DNA of 64,000 nucleotides, taken from Methyloprofundus sedimenti. Its GTDB lineage: Bacteria; Pseudomonadota; Gammaproteobacteria; Methylococcales; Methylomonadaceae. How positions within the stretch are numbered: position 1 is the stretch's first letter; each line of letters begins with the position of its first letter. The translations under genes were made by a program, and so were the position numbers. Shown in pieces: positions 19,537 through 28,795 of the stretch. The notes below the pieces were generated by a model. The model saw only the letters and a program-made list of their open reading frames with translations. It was not told the origin of the DNA and ran no database searches. The stretch is taken from assembly GCF_002072955.1 (NCBI RefSeq), contig NZ_LPUF01000001.1, forward strand, positions 700,896-764,895, written 5' to 3'.

Positions 19537-21042
19537 TTAAAGAGATTCAAAAGTCATTAAATAGCCGCAGTGATCAGAGACACGCCCATAATCTTCATCT
19601 GTAAAAATAGTCCTTGCGGAAGTGGCTCGTAACTGAGCATCTTTATCCATAAAGATATAATCGATGCGGTAATCGTCAGCAAGCAAGTCTTGCCAGTGCG
19701 CATCATTTACCTTGAATATTTTATCAAACACGCCTTGTTTATTCACGGCTAGATATTGATCTTCGTATTCACCCGAATCAACCACCATTTGATAACCATT
19801 TGCTCCAGCTGTTATATTAAAGTCACCACATAATAAAGTCGCTTTAACATCATCGTTTTTATTGTTTGCGGCCCATTCACGTAATCGATGAAATTGCTCC
19901 TGAAAACCACCTTCCAGCCAACTTAAATGTGCTGAAAATATATTTATAAATCCAATATAAGGCACATAGGCGCGAGCGGTGACGACCTTTCTTGAATTGA
20001 TATCGTAAATATCATGACTATCTGATACATACCGGGATTCGTGATTTGATAAAGGATAACGACTTAGCATTGCAACCCCCTCTCTATATTTGTCAAAGCC
20101 TAAATGAGACCAATCGTGGTATATATGAAAAGGTTCGGACAGACGGTCATTAATAATTCTGGCAGAATTAGATTGCCAGTCTCCCTGGCCGTCATTCCAA
20201 TATTCTGCGACTTCCTGCAAGCAAACAATATCTATATCCAGATCATTAATAGTGTTCGCTATGGTGGTGAATTTTTTATCCTGATTTTCTTCCTGATAGC
20301 AATGTAGATTTAATATCAATACCTTGAGTTGCTCTCGTTGAAAGGAATAATTATGCCCTTCATTATTATCCCAGACTGTTTGCTTATTATTTTCACAACT
20401 GATGACATATTTTAAGTTAAACAGCTCCGTATGGTGGATTTTGCCTACCCAGAGTTGAGTTCCATATTGATTCGGGTTTCGTGCATTGCTATGAAATGTT
20501 TTATTCCAGTAACAGCGTTGATATTCACAAACTGTTTCTTTGGACGTTTTCCAGTCATTGATAGTCCAGTGGATGGTGACTTTTGTGGCGGCAAAAGATT
20601 GATCGACGGCAGCAGTCAGGTCAATAGTTTGCTTATCACCTTGTAACTGATTTTCAAAAGCAACATTTTGTAAAGGCTGTTTATCCGTCAGTTGAATGCC
20701 TGAATCAGCTTCGCTCCTGTAATTATTGTTGTCATTATTGAGAAAATATTCATTATCAGCAACCCGATAACGGATATTAAATTCAATATTTCCAGGGAGT
20801 GATAGTTCTTCAGTTAAGCTTGTTGTAACACTTGCAGACCAATATTCCTGGCCATTGCCCAGCATACTGTGATATTGCGCAGGCAGTTGTTGCCAGATTT
20901 TATCTTCTCCAGCCCAAAAAATGTCAACTTGTTTATCATAGCCGATATTTTCAAGCGCCAAAAAAAACGTTAGTTTCTGTTGAACATGCTTAGCCTTGCG
21001 AATGATGATATTTTCTACATAGAGCAGTTTAATTTTATTCAT
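19537..21042 (-). CDS. Endonuclease/exonuclease/phosphatase-fold enzyme with two CBM21-like domains
   Basis: Residues about 8-110 and 140-233 form two beta domains that look like CBM21-type starch/glycogen-binding modules. Each ends in the typical pattern: LNNDNNNYR at 101-109 and WDNNEGHNYSF at 224-234. Residues about 240-500 are an EEP domain: LNLHCYQ, CLQEV, GDFN, DYIFMD and SDHCGYL supply the Asn, Glu, Asp/Asn and Asp-His of the active site. EEP enzymes include DNases, sphingomyelinases and inositol-phosphate phosphatases, so activity cannot be named. No signal peptide is visible. It lies between GH57 and PLD-like genes, which suggests action on or near glycogen. Confidence 0.82.
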   Translation of the reverse strand: MNKIKLLYVENIIIRKAKHVQQKLTFFLALENIGYDKQVDIFWAGEDKIWQQLPAQYHSMLGNGQEYWSASVTTSLTEELSLPGNIEFNIRYRVADNEYFLNNDNNNYRSEADSGIQLTDKQPLQNVAFENQLQGDKQTIDLTAAVDQSFAATKVTIHWTINDWKTSKETVCEYQRCYWNKTFHSNARNPNQYGTQLWVGKIHHTELFNLKYVISCENNKQTVWDNNEGHNYSFQREQLKVLILNLHCYQEENQDKKFTTIANTINDLDIDIVCLQEVAEYWNDGQGDWQSNSARIINDRLSEPFHIYHDWSHLGFDKYREGVAMLSRYPLSNHESRYVSDSHDIYDINSRKVVTARAYVPYIGFINIFSAHLSWLEGGFQEQFHRLREWAANNKNDDVKATLLCGDFNITAGANGYQMVVDSGEYEDQYLAVNKQGVFDKIFKVNDAHWQDLLADDYRIDYIFMDKDAQLRATSARTIFTDEDYGRVSDHCGYLMTFESL

Positions 21043-21149
21043 GCTTAATAGTACTCCTTGGTAGGCTTATATTATTGGCAGAGTTTTTACCTAAGGGTCA
21101 AGTCAAATTTTAATCGTATCAAGAATTTACACGCATTTGTTATCAACAA

Positions 21150-22763
21150 TTACTCAAGATTTTGTTTTGGTACATTGAAATTTCGAAAATCAGTATTTGG
21201 AAAAACATCATCTAAAATTTCTAGAGCACTTAACTCGCGTTCATTTATAGCATTATTGCGAATACTATCACGTAAATAATTAAATCTTGCTAAATGATCG
21301 GTGATACGTTTCGTTGCGTATTCAACGGTGGTCCCGGTTTGCATGATAAAGGGCCAATCCGATGCCTGGGCCAATAATAATGAACGTGCAGCCTGATTCA
21401 AGGCTCTTTCCTGCAGTGGGCTGGCTTTAACTCCCTGAAAAGTGATGGCTAGTTTTTCCATATCTGCTCCCGCTTTGTGTAATAAGGGATATATCCAGTC
21501 GTTGGTTTCATTAATCCAGAAGTTAGAATAGCCCTGATCGCCCCAGGTAGATGCGGACGGTGTTGCTACCTGATGGTCTGAGACTTGTTTTAAATAATCA
21601 GAGCAACTAATTGTTTTTACCCCGTTAGTATTTTTATCCGCAAAACGCAGTACCCATTCCAGCCACTGTGGCCCTTCAAACCACCAGTGCCCGAAGAGTT
21701 CGGCATCATACGGCGATACTATGACTGCGGGACGATCCATATCGGTGCTCAGTCGATTGATTTGTTGTTGACGTTTGTTGATAAAATCCTGCGCATGTAA
21801 CCGGGCTTTATATGATGCCTGTCGAGGCTGATATACTTCTTTGGGGAGATCAGCTCCCGTTACCCGGTGATATTTAATGCCGGTATTAATGCGAATATGT
21901 CCGTCCAGAATATAAGGTGCAATATAGTCCATATCCAGATCGAAACCAATATCCCTGTAATATTCGCGGTAGTCGTAATCTCCCGGATAGCCTTCATGTG
22001 AGCTCCATACTTGACGTGATGATTCTGGGTCACGAGCAAAGGCCATAACATTATTACCACAATTCAGTGGTGCATAGACACCATTTCGAGGTGATTCACT
22101 GGCATTTTCGATACCGTGCGAATCTACAAAGAAATAATTAATGCCTGCATTTTTCAGGTGCTTTTCCAGTCCTGGATAATAACCGCATTCGGGTAGCCAG
22201 AAGCCAGACGGGGGGAAACCAATATGCGTTATAAAGGTCTCAACGCCGGTATTGATTTGATTGCGAACGGCTGCTTCACTTCTATTCAGTAATGGTAAAA
22301 AACCATGCGTAGCCGCGCAGGTAATCAACTCCAGATTTCCAGCCGTATTAAACTTCTTAAAGGCAGTTAATAAATTACAGTCATATTGATTAGCAAATAT
22401 ATCCAGCGTATCCAGATATAAGCGTCTATACAGCCTGGCTAATTTTTGATATTCCGGCGTACTTCTGGTTCTGATAATTTCTTTTTCTGCCAGTTCTAAT
22501 CGGTTATTTATATAGTTTATGTAGCGCGACTGCAATAACTGATCGCTTAACATTAAAATAAGCGGTGGTGACAGTGAAAGAGTCAATCTATAATTCACAC
22601 GATCCTGGTGCAATCGTTCAAGAGAGCGAATTAACGGCACATAACATTCTGTAATTGCTTCAAATAACCAGATTTCTTCAAAAAAACTATCGTATTCCGG
22701 GTGGCGTACAAATGGCAGGTGTGCATGCAGAATAATACTAAGAAATCCTTTTTTCATCGGCAC
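21150..22763 (-). CDS. Glycoside hydrolase family 57 protein, probable 1,4-alpha-glucan branching enzyme
   Basis: This 537-residue protein matches GH57/DUF1957 branching enzymes, which introduce alpha-1,6 branches in glycogen. It opens with GFLSIILHAHLPFVRHPEY, the conserved HAHLPF motif. The nucleophile is Glu192 in GFWLPECGYYPG and the acid/base is Asp353 in SPYDAELFGHWWFEGP, at the spacing expected for the family. A C-terminal helical domain (SLLLAQASDWPF) is typical. Its ATG overlaps the last base of the DUF4912 gene, so the two are coupled. An amylase-type activity cannot be fully excluded. Confidence 0.88.
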   Translation of the reverse strand: MPMKKGFLSIILHAHLPFVRHPEYDSFFEEIWLFEAITECYVPLIRSLERLHQDRVNYRLTLSLSPPLILMLSDQLLQSRYINYINNRLELAEKEIIRTRSTPEYQKLARLYRRLYLDTLDIFANQYDCNLLTAFKKFNTAGNLELITCAATHGFLPLLNRSEAAVRNQINTGVETFITHIGFPPSGFWLPECGYYPGLEKHLKNAGINYFFVDSHGIENASESPRNGVYAPLNCGNNVMAFARDPESSRQVWSSHEGYPGDYDYREYYRDIGFDLDMDYIAPYILDGHIRINTGIKYHRVTGADLPKEVYQPRQASYKARLHAQDFINKRQQQINRLSTDMDRPAVIVSPYDAELFGHWWFEGPQWLEWVLRFADKNTNGVKTISCSDYLKQVSDHQVATPSASTWGDQGYSNFWINETNDWIYPLLHKAGADMEKLAITFQGVKASPLQERALNQAARSLLLAQASDWPFIMQTGTTVEYATKRITDHLARFNYLRDSIRNNAINERELSALEILDDVFPNTDFRNFNVPKQNLE

Positions 22764-23590
22764 TAAAATAAACGGCCTGGACCGGAAGTATTGTTAATTT
22801 TAGTCTTGGTTGTTTTAGAGGATGTATGCGTTTTTGCAATTTGTTTTGCTAGCGTCGAATGAGACGAAGTAGTTATACTTTCGGCGTCACTTTCTTTTTC
22901 AAATACTTTTAAATCGTAACCATAGCCCTGAAAATTTTTTAAAATCAGAGCCTCAGACCAGGGAACTTCAGCATTTGTTTCAGTAACATAATTATCTTCC
23001 GATGGTTGTTCAGTTTGTGGGATATTTTTACTTTCAATAACGTGGTCTTCAGTGACCTGATTTTTTTGTGGCTGATGATTTCTTATTAGCTTGTCTTCCT
23101 GTGTCTGGCTGAATTGTAAAGCATTTACAGTGTTATCGATGTTGATCTCAGATACTGGACTTTGGCGTGGAACATGAATGGTCTCGGCAGTAGCCAAAGC
23201 ACTGAAACTATCGTCTGCGTTGATCTCGCCGATAACAGCTGAATAGGCTGATGCAGCAACTGGCAAATGCACTTTTTGCCGGTTCTGAAATCCCTGCACC
23301 TTGATATCGAAACTTAATTTGACATTGCTGGGATCTGCGCTGAGTTCGGGTAAAGTGTAAATTCTCAAGGCCAATTGCTTATCTAGATGTTCGATTATAT
23401 TTTCAGTTTCGCTTTGTTTCAGGTTCCAGTAAGCGTAAAGATTAACTGGGTCAACTGGCATTAGCACAAGCTCTGGCAGGTGTCGGTTATCATGAGGGGC
23501 GTATGACTGAGTCACTTTCTCGCTAATATCTAATAAAACTTGTTGAGAGATTTTGCATTGAGGGTTAAATCTTGACTTCCAAAATTTCAT
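22763..23590 (-). CDS. DUF4912 domain protein
   Basis: The N-terminal about 120 residues match DUF4912, with LPELVLMPVDPVNLYAYWNL being the signature (prolyl-x-DP-x-x-LYAYW). The remaining half is low-complexity, acidic and rich in Ser, Thr, Gln and Glu, and looks disordered, with a short conserved piece VPWSEALILKNFQGYGYDLKV-like (written here as PWSEALILKNFQGYG). DUF4912 genes are often next to GH57 genes and may adapt the enzyme to its substrate, but no activity is known. It is the first gene of the leftward four-gene cluster. Confidence 0.8.
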   Translation of the reverse strand: MKFWKSRFNPQCKISQQVLLDISEKVTQSYAPHDNRHLPELVLMPVDPVNLYAYWNLKQSETENIIEHLDKQLALRIYTLPELSADPSNVKLSFDIKVQGFQNRQKVHLPVAASAYSAVIGEINADDSFSALATAETIHVPRQSPVSEINIDNTVNALQFSQTQEDKLIRNHQPQKNQVTEDHVIESKNIPQTEQPSEDNYVTETNAEVPWSEALILKNFQGYGYDLKVFEKESDAESITTSSHSTLAKQIAKTHTSSKTTKTKINNTSGPGRLF

Positions 23591-23851
23591 GGTTAATCAA
23601 TTTGTACGCGAACGTTAGATTACATTTTACTAAGGTGCGGTATGTTACCACCCCTCCCTTAGAATGGGACGCTTTCGAATATAAACGTTTAAAAGCATAA
23701 TTAAGTGCCAGGAAGAGCGAACTAGCATTCTATTATGATCAGAAACGCGCATAATTTTCACCGCATACCTTAGATTATACAAGTTACTTAAGCGTATGCA
23801 AGTTGCGGCATGAAGACGAAGGCGTTCATTTAAAAAAACTTCTGCAAGCCT

Positions 23852-24854
23852 TAACTAACCTGAGTTCGGGATAAGACGTCATAACAAAGGTAATAAATCT
23901 TCTCTACGTAAGTTGAGTGCAGGCTTTTTTTCCTGGTAAGAATAAGCAACTAAACAAGCAACAATATTGATCATATAATTCGTAAGCGAACGATGTCTAG
24001 AGTGCTCAAGCTGAAAAATATTTTTAAGTTGATCATTGATAGTTTCAATAATGCTACGCTTTCTCAATAAAAGTGCATCAAAAGCAGCTATGACTCGTGG
24101 TTTCATATTTTTCTTGAGAGTTGTGATTAACTCAACATCATCGGTTGCTAAAAGTTCAGTGAGTTTTTTAGAAATATATCCTCTATCGCCAAAAAGCTTT
24201 CCAATCAGATTTTTAGCCAATTTTGGTACGGGTTTACGGTCATCAACATTCCCTTTCGTGATTGAAAAAGAAAGTATTTCCCCTCGATCATCCACAATAA
24301 TGTGTAATTTAAACCCATAGAACCAGCCCGTAGAAGACTTGCCTCGTTGGGCCACATCTTTGAAAGTTTTATGGCGCGGAATACGAATATTTTTACAAAC
24401 GCAAAGGGGTGTTGAATCAACAAATGCAATACCTTCACTTCGGCCACAACGTGTTTGCATAAAAGCCGTTAAAGGACCGATAATATCGGGCAATAATTCA
24501 ATGAAACGGTTATAACTCGGCACCTTTGGGAAAGCTTTAGATAAGTTTTTGGGCAAGTAGCGTAAATAAAACCATTTAAATGTGTCATACCCTGACTGAT
24601 GATAGTAAACAATCAAAGTAATTATTTCACTGGGGCTAATGCAACGCTTTTTCCGTCTTTTCTTTTCACCGTTTTCTATTTGGGTTTTCTCCCAGTGGGG
24701 TAAAAAGGTTTTACAAAAATCATCTACATCACAAAATAATCGGGTTAAACTTAGCATTGGGCAGTCTTAGAAAAAATAAATTCTTGGTTGTTTCTATTTT
24801 TTCAGATTTTCAAAAGACTGCCCACCTTTTCTTATCCCGAACTCAGGTTAACTA
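23852..24854 (-). mobile_element. IS982-family insertion sequence, complete, with TAACTA target duplication
   Basis: The element spans 23858-24848 (991 bp). Its ends are ACCTGAGTTCGGGATAAG at 23858-23875 and the exact inverted copy at 24831-24848. Both sides are flanked by TAACTA (23852-23857 and 24849-24854), a direct target duplication. One intact transposase gene is inside. It landed between the DUF4912 and Urate_ox_N-type genes without breaking a recognisable gene. Intact ends and duplication suggest a recent insertion. Confidence 0.95.
23879..24757 (-). CDS. IS982-family transposase
   Basis: The 292-residue DDE transposase has the length and blocks of the IS982 family. The acidic triad is visible as Asp in GIAFVDSTPL, Asp in KLFGDRGYIS and Glu in RSIIETINDQLK. 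The middle holds RGKSSTGWFYGFKLH and the end LTNYMINIVACLVAYSYQ, both family-typical. The frame is intact from ATG to stop and sits wholly between the inverted repeats, so the element could be active. Confidence 0.95.
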   Translation of the reverse strand: MLSLTRLFCDVDDFCKTFLPHWEKTQIENGEKKRRKKRCISPSEIITLIVYYHQSGYDTFKWFYLRYLPKNLSKAFPKVPSYNRFIELLPDIIGPLTAFMQTRCGRSEGIAFVDSTPLCVCKNIRIPRHKTFKDVAQRGKSSTGWFYGFKLHIIVDDRGEILSFSITKGNVDDRKPVPKLAKNLIGKLFGDRGYISKKLTELLATDDVELITTLKKNMKPRVIAAFDALLLRKRSIIETINDQLKNIFQLEHSRHRSLTNYMINIVACLVAYSYQEKKPALNLRREDLLPLL

Positions 24855-25198
24855 TTATATGGACAATACGTGTAATAGTTAATCTTGGTGAAGAACTTAA
24901 TTAATAAATTAAAGCTAGCTATTAGCCAGAATGGCAGATCTGTTGTTAAGCAACCTTAATGACAATAAAAGCGACTAATATCTATTAGTTAACGCTGAGT
25001 TTGATGCAGCAAATAAATTATTTTTCCCTCTCCTTTTATTTAGTAAAGCCTTTACTGGCAACATATCGCATAAAATTCTCAGGAACCGTAGTTTTTTGAT
25101 TTAGTATTATTGTTTGACGAAAAAGCCTTAGTCGTGCTTATATTTAGTATCACAATCATAGGATTGTGTAGATTTACAATAATTATAATAAATGAGGA
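24855..25198. other. Intergenic stretch right of the IS element
   Basis: About 340 bp of AT-rich sequence without a supported gene. It should contain the promoter for the Urate_ox_N-type gene at 25199, but I see no convincing -35/-10 pair. No hairpin with a T tract and no CRISPR- or MITE-like repeat was recognised. Confidence 0.4.
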
Positions 25199-25903
25199 AT
25201 GAGTATGGAATTAATTACAACAAGTCTCGGTGTAGAAATGCTTTTGCGCTGGGGACATTTTATGGCTGGTATTACATGGATAGGTTTGCTTTATTATTTT
25301 AACTTTGTTCAGACTGAATATTTTAAAGAAGCAGATGCTACATCAAAATCAGATGCTATACAAAAATTAGTACCCAAGGCTTTATGGTGGTTTCGTTGGG
25401 GAGCGATGTTTACTTTATTAACCGGCCTGGGTATCTTTGCTGTTCGCGGTGGTGGAATGTCTATGGATATTTATGTAGGCGCACTACTAGGCTTATTTAT
25501 GTTTTTAAACGTCTGGTTAATCATTTGGCCTAATCAGAAAATTGTTATTGCATCGGCAACTCAAGCTGCGGGAGGTGGGGTTGCCTTGCCTGAAGCGGCA
25601 GGTGCATTAGCTACAGCAGGCTTGGCATCACGAACCAATACACTATTTTCTATTCCGATGCTATTTTTCATGGGAGCGTCTGCTCACTACCCACATAGCT
25701 TTAGCATATTAGCGTTTCTTGTTGCTGTTGTTGTTATCGTCGCTCTTGAATTCAATGGTGCTTATCCTGCTATTAAACATATTGATGTATTTAAGAAGCT
25801 GCCTGAGGGCGGTAAGATGAAACTGTATGCCAGCGTCAATGGCGTGATCTATTGTGGACTGGGTTTAACAGTTATCTTGTTTTTGATTCTAGATTTGTTA
25901 TAA
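25199..25903 (+). CDS. Urate oxidase N-terminal-type (Urate_ox_N) membrane protein
   Basis: The 234-residue protein has about seven hydrophobic helices. It starts LLRWGHFMAGITWIGLLYYFNFVQ, which matches the N-terminal membrane domain of PuuD-type urate oxidases; similar stand-alone domains are common in proteobacteria without the C-terminal cytochrome c domain. His and Trp residues in the first helix and WFRWGAMFTLLTGLG and SAHYPHSF are conserved-looking features. No other purine-degradation gene is present, so urate oxidation is not supported here. The start may be ATG 25199 or 25205; GAGGAATG lies just upstream. Confidence 0.8.
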   Translation: MSMELITTSLGVEMLLRWGHFMAGITWIGLLYYFNFVQTEYFKEADATSKSDAIQKLVPKALWWFRWGAMFTLLTGLGIFAVRGGGMSMDIYVGALLGLFMFLNVWLIIWPNQKIVIASATQAAGGGVALPEAAGALATAGLASRTNTLFSIPMLFFMGASAHYPHSFSILAFLVAVVVIVALEFNGAYPAIKHIDVFKKLPEGGKMKLYASVNGVIYCGLGLTVILFLILDLL

Positions 25904-25929
25904 GTTCAAACTAGTACAACTGAAGTTTG

Positions 25930-25960
25930 TGCGGTAGTTCTATTGTCCTGAGCTACCGCA
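25930..25960 (+). terminator. Hairpin after the Urate_ox_N-type gene
   Basis: TGCGGTAG at 25930-25937 pairs with CTACCGCA at 25953-25960 around a loop of about 15 nt, 26 nt after the stop codon. It is followed by TCTCTT rather than a clean T tract, so terminator function is moderately supported. Confidence 0.45.
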
Positions 25961-26176
25961 TCTCTTACACTGAATTTATTTGATCAACAATACTCTCCTG
26001 CCATTTTTTTTCCCATTCTTAAATTCCTTAAATGCTGCTTAATAAAACTGTACTGATATGAGTTTAATTAGTTAGCATCGAAAATAGTGAAGAGTTGATC
26101 CTGTATGGCTTCTGGCTTAAGACGATTACGAACGATATCCAGGTCTACAGTAAATCACAACTGATACCGTTATGTA

Positions 26177-28795
26177 TTAGTTTTCCAGTTGCTGCTTTAA
26201 CTCATCAATAAATGTCTTTTGCTGTTCGGGGCTGATCAGCTGTTTGTCCTGTGTGGTCAGGATAAACATATCTTCCGCGCGGCTACCAATAGTAGTGATT
26301 TTTGCATTCAGAAGATTGTAGTTATACTTCCTGAAAAGCTGGCCTAATTTTGATAGCAGGCCTGGGTGATCGGTGGTTATTAACTCTAAAGTATGAGAAC
26401 GGTTTTGTGGGTCTGGATGGAAATACGCTTTGGTAGTGATAGGGAAATGCTCTGCCTGGCGTGATTGTGGGTGTAAATTTTGATCAAGTTTACTGTGTTG
26501 GTTTTTTAGTTGTTGCTTAACAGTAGAGCAAATATGAAGTTCTCTGTGTAGGTCGTTAATTGGAGCGCCAGATTGTTCCAATACCTGAAAACTATTTAGC
26601 GCGTATTGGTTATGCGAGGTAATAATTCTTGCATCGAGAATAGTCAATCCCAGTTTATCTAGCGCTGCAGTGGTACGTGAAAATATAAAGTCTTCTTGTT
26701 GATGGAGTGCATAGATAAACACTTCGGCGCTGCCACGTTGAGTTTGAGGTCGCAAAAGCACTAAAGGTAGGTCTTGTTCTGAGCAGTTAAGGATCGCAAT
26801 GGTATGCCAGATAATTTCATCGGGATAATAGCGGAGAAAATAATCGGAGTTGATATGCTGCCAGGCATTTTTTATGCTGGTGTCGGAAATTCCTTTTTTT
26901 ATCAGCTCCTTGCGAGCTTCAGTTTTTGTTGTCTGGATAGTCTCTTGCTGATTAACGGGATTTTCCAGTCCGCGTCTCAAGGCGTTATGAGTTGCAATGT
27001 AAAGCTCTTTAAGTAAAGAGTCTTTCCATGAGGTCCATAGTGAGGGGTTGGTTGCTCGAATATCTGCAACGGTGAGTAGATACAGATAGTTTAGATATTC
27101 TGCTTTGCCAACTTTTACTGAAAATTCATGGATGACATCTGGGTCACTAATGTCTTTACGTTGAGCTGTGGTAGACATGATTAGGTGGTTTTTTACTAGC
27201 CAGCAAATCAACCTGGTATCGTATTCCGATATGTTGTGATCGACACAAAACTTTTGTGCTATGACTTGGCCTAGTTCGGAATGATCTCCTTTTTTACCTT
27301 TCGCAATATCGTGGAATAATGCGGCTATATATAATATATGGGGTTTTGGGATTAATAGAAATATATCATTACAAAAAGGCATTTCATTGTTGTGCCTTGC
27401 CAGGGCAAAGCGGCGCAGATTACGGATGACAAATAGCGTATGTTCATCAACGGTATAGATATGAAACAGGTCATACTGCATACGCGCAACAATATTGCCA
27501 AAACTAGGTAGATATGCAGCTAATACACCATAACGATTCATATAGCGTAACACATGAGTGATACCTCGTGGCTGGCGTAAAATATTGATAAATAGTTCGC
27601 GGGCCTGGGGGTCTTGGCGGAAGTTATCATCAATTAAATACAGGTTACTTCTAATAAGTCGAATCGTTGTCGCTCTAATGCCTTTGAGAGAGGGTGTTTT
27701 TTGCAGTAACAAGAATATTTCTAATAATGCGCGCGGGGAAGTTTGAAAAACAGTCACACTTCGTGCGGCAATATATCCTGCTATGCTATCAAACTTGTCG
27801 TTTATGACTTGTGCTTGATAGGTGTTGTCATCATGGGCTAGGCAGTGTTCGTTGAAAAATTGTAATAGTGTTTCATTGAGGCGCTCTAATTGCATCACTG
27901 TTTTAAAATAGTGTTGCATAAATTGTTCTACACCCTCGTTATTTTGTTGTTCGGTAAAGCCGAACCAAATTGCCAGGTCGCGCTGGTAATCAAACAATAA
28001 ACGATCTTCACAGCGACCTGTTAGTAAATGTAGAGCAAAGCGAATTTTCCATAATAACTCCTGTGCAGAAAATAATTCCTCATATTCGGACTGTGGAAGA
28101 AAATCATATTTGGTTAATTCACGTAAAGTCTTACACTGGTAGTGATGTTTAAAGACCCAGGCTAAAATTTGTAAGTCTCTCAGGCCGCCTGGGCCTTCTT
28201 TTATATTGGGCTCCAGGTTGTAGGCTGTATTATGAAATTTTGCGTAACGTAACTGCTGCTCTTCAATTTTAGCTTGATAAAAGGCCTCGGAAGACCAGGG
28301 GCGTGTCTCTGCTAGCTGAGTGCGGAGAGTCGCGAGTAGCTCGTCATTTCCGATCAGATGACGAGACTCCATCAGGTTGGTTAAGATGGTTTGATCCTCA
28401 GTGCAGGCTTTTACGCATTCAGAGCTGCTACGCACACTTAATCCCAGCTTTAAACCGGTATCCCAGAGAAAGGTGCAAAACGCGCTGAGCTGCTGTTTGT
28501 CATTCTCAGTGGTGCTGTCATGAAATAGCACCAAAATATCGATATCCGAATAAGGAAACATTTCTTGTCGACCGTAGCCACCGACTGCAATTAAGGCAAA
28601 ATTTTCTATGTTATGAGTAATAACACGGGTCCAGATGAGGAGCAGTAATTTATCGATAAACTTTGATTTGGCGAGCAAAAAATCTTGAATAGGTTTTTGC
28701 GGTGAGAAACTGTTTTTTAGATGGGTATTATGCAGTTTTATCGCCTGTTTAATCTGTTTGGCTCTGCTCAGATCTTGAGTATTGATAGTGTTCAC
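26177..28795 (-). CDS. glnD: Bifunctional uridylyltransferase/uridylyl-removing enzyme
   Basis: GlnD senses glutamine and adds or removes UMP on PII proteins, setting the nitrogen response. The 872-residue protein shows the full domain order: nucleotidyltransferase with GGYGRQEMFPYSDIDIL at about 72-88, the GPGGLRDLQ block of the GlnD linker, the HD phosphohydrolase domain with AALFHDIAKGKKGDHSELG, and two C-terminal ACT domains (AEVFIYALHQQEDF and HTLELITTDHPGLLSKL). It overlaps the end of map by 4 nt, so map and glnD are co-transcribed. Confidence 0.97.
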   Translation of the reverse strand: MNTINTQDLSRAKQIKQAIKLHNTHLKNSFSPQKPIQDFLLAKSKFIDKLLLLIWTRVITHNIENFALIAVGGYGRQEMFPYSDIDILVLFHDSTTENDKQQLSAFCTFLWDTGLKLGLSVRSSSECVKACTEDQTILTNLMESRHLIGNDELLATLRTQLAETRPWSSEAFYQAKIEEQQLRYAKFHNTAYNLEPNIKEGPGGLRDLQILAWVFKHHYQCKTLRELTKYDFLPQSEYEELFSAQELLWKIRFALHLLTGRCEDRLLFDYQRDLAIWFGFTEQQNNEGVEQFMQHYFKTVMQLERLNETLLQFFNEHCLAHDDNTYQAQVINDKFDSIAGYIAARSVTVFQTSPRALLEIFLLLQKTPSLKGIRATTIRLIRSNLYLIDDNFRQDPQARELFINILRQPRGITHVLRYMNRYGVLAAYLPSFGNIVARMQYDLFHIYTVDEHTLFVIRNLRRFALARHNNEMPFCNDIFLLIPKPHILYIAALFHDIAKGKKGDHSELGQVIAQKFCVDHNISEYDTRLICWLVKNHLIMSTTAQRKDISDPDVIHEFSVKVGKAEYLNYLYLLTVADIRATNPSLWTSWKDSLLKELYIATHNALRRGLENPVNQQETIQTTKTEARKELIKKGISDTSIKNAWQHINSDYFLRYYPDEIIWHTIAILNCSEQDLPLVLLRPQTQRGSAEVFIYALHQQEDFIFSRTTAALDKLGLTILDARIITSHNQYALNSFQVLEQSGAPINDLHRELHICSTVKQQLKNQHSKLDQNLHPQSRQAEHFPITTKAYFHPDPQNRSHTLELITTDHPGLLSKLGQLFRKYNYNLLNAKITTIGSRAEDMFILTTQDKQLISPEQQKTFIDELKQQLEN

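Noticed and set aside
23640..23857. Possible gene interrupted by the IS982 element
   Set aside because: Joining the flanks across one copy of TAACTA gives no open frame that I could recognise.
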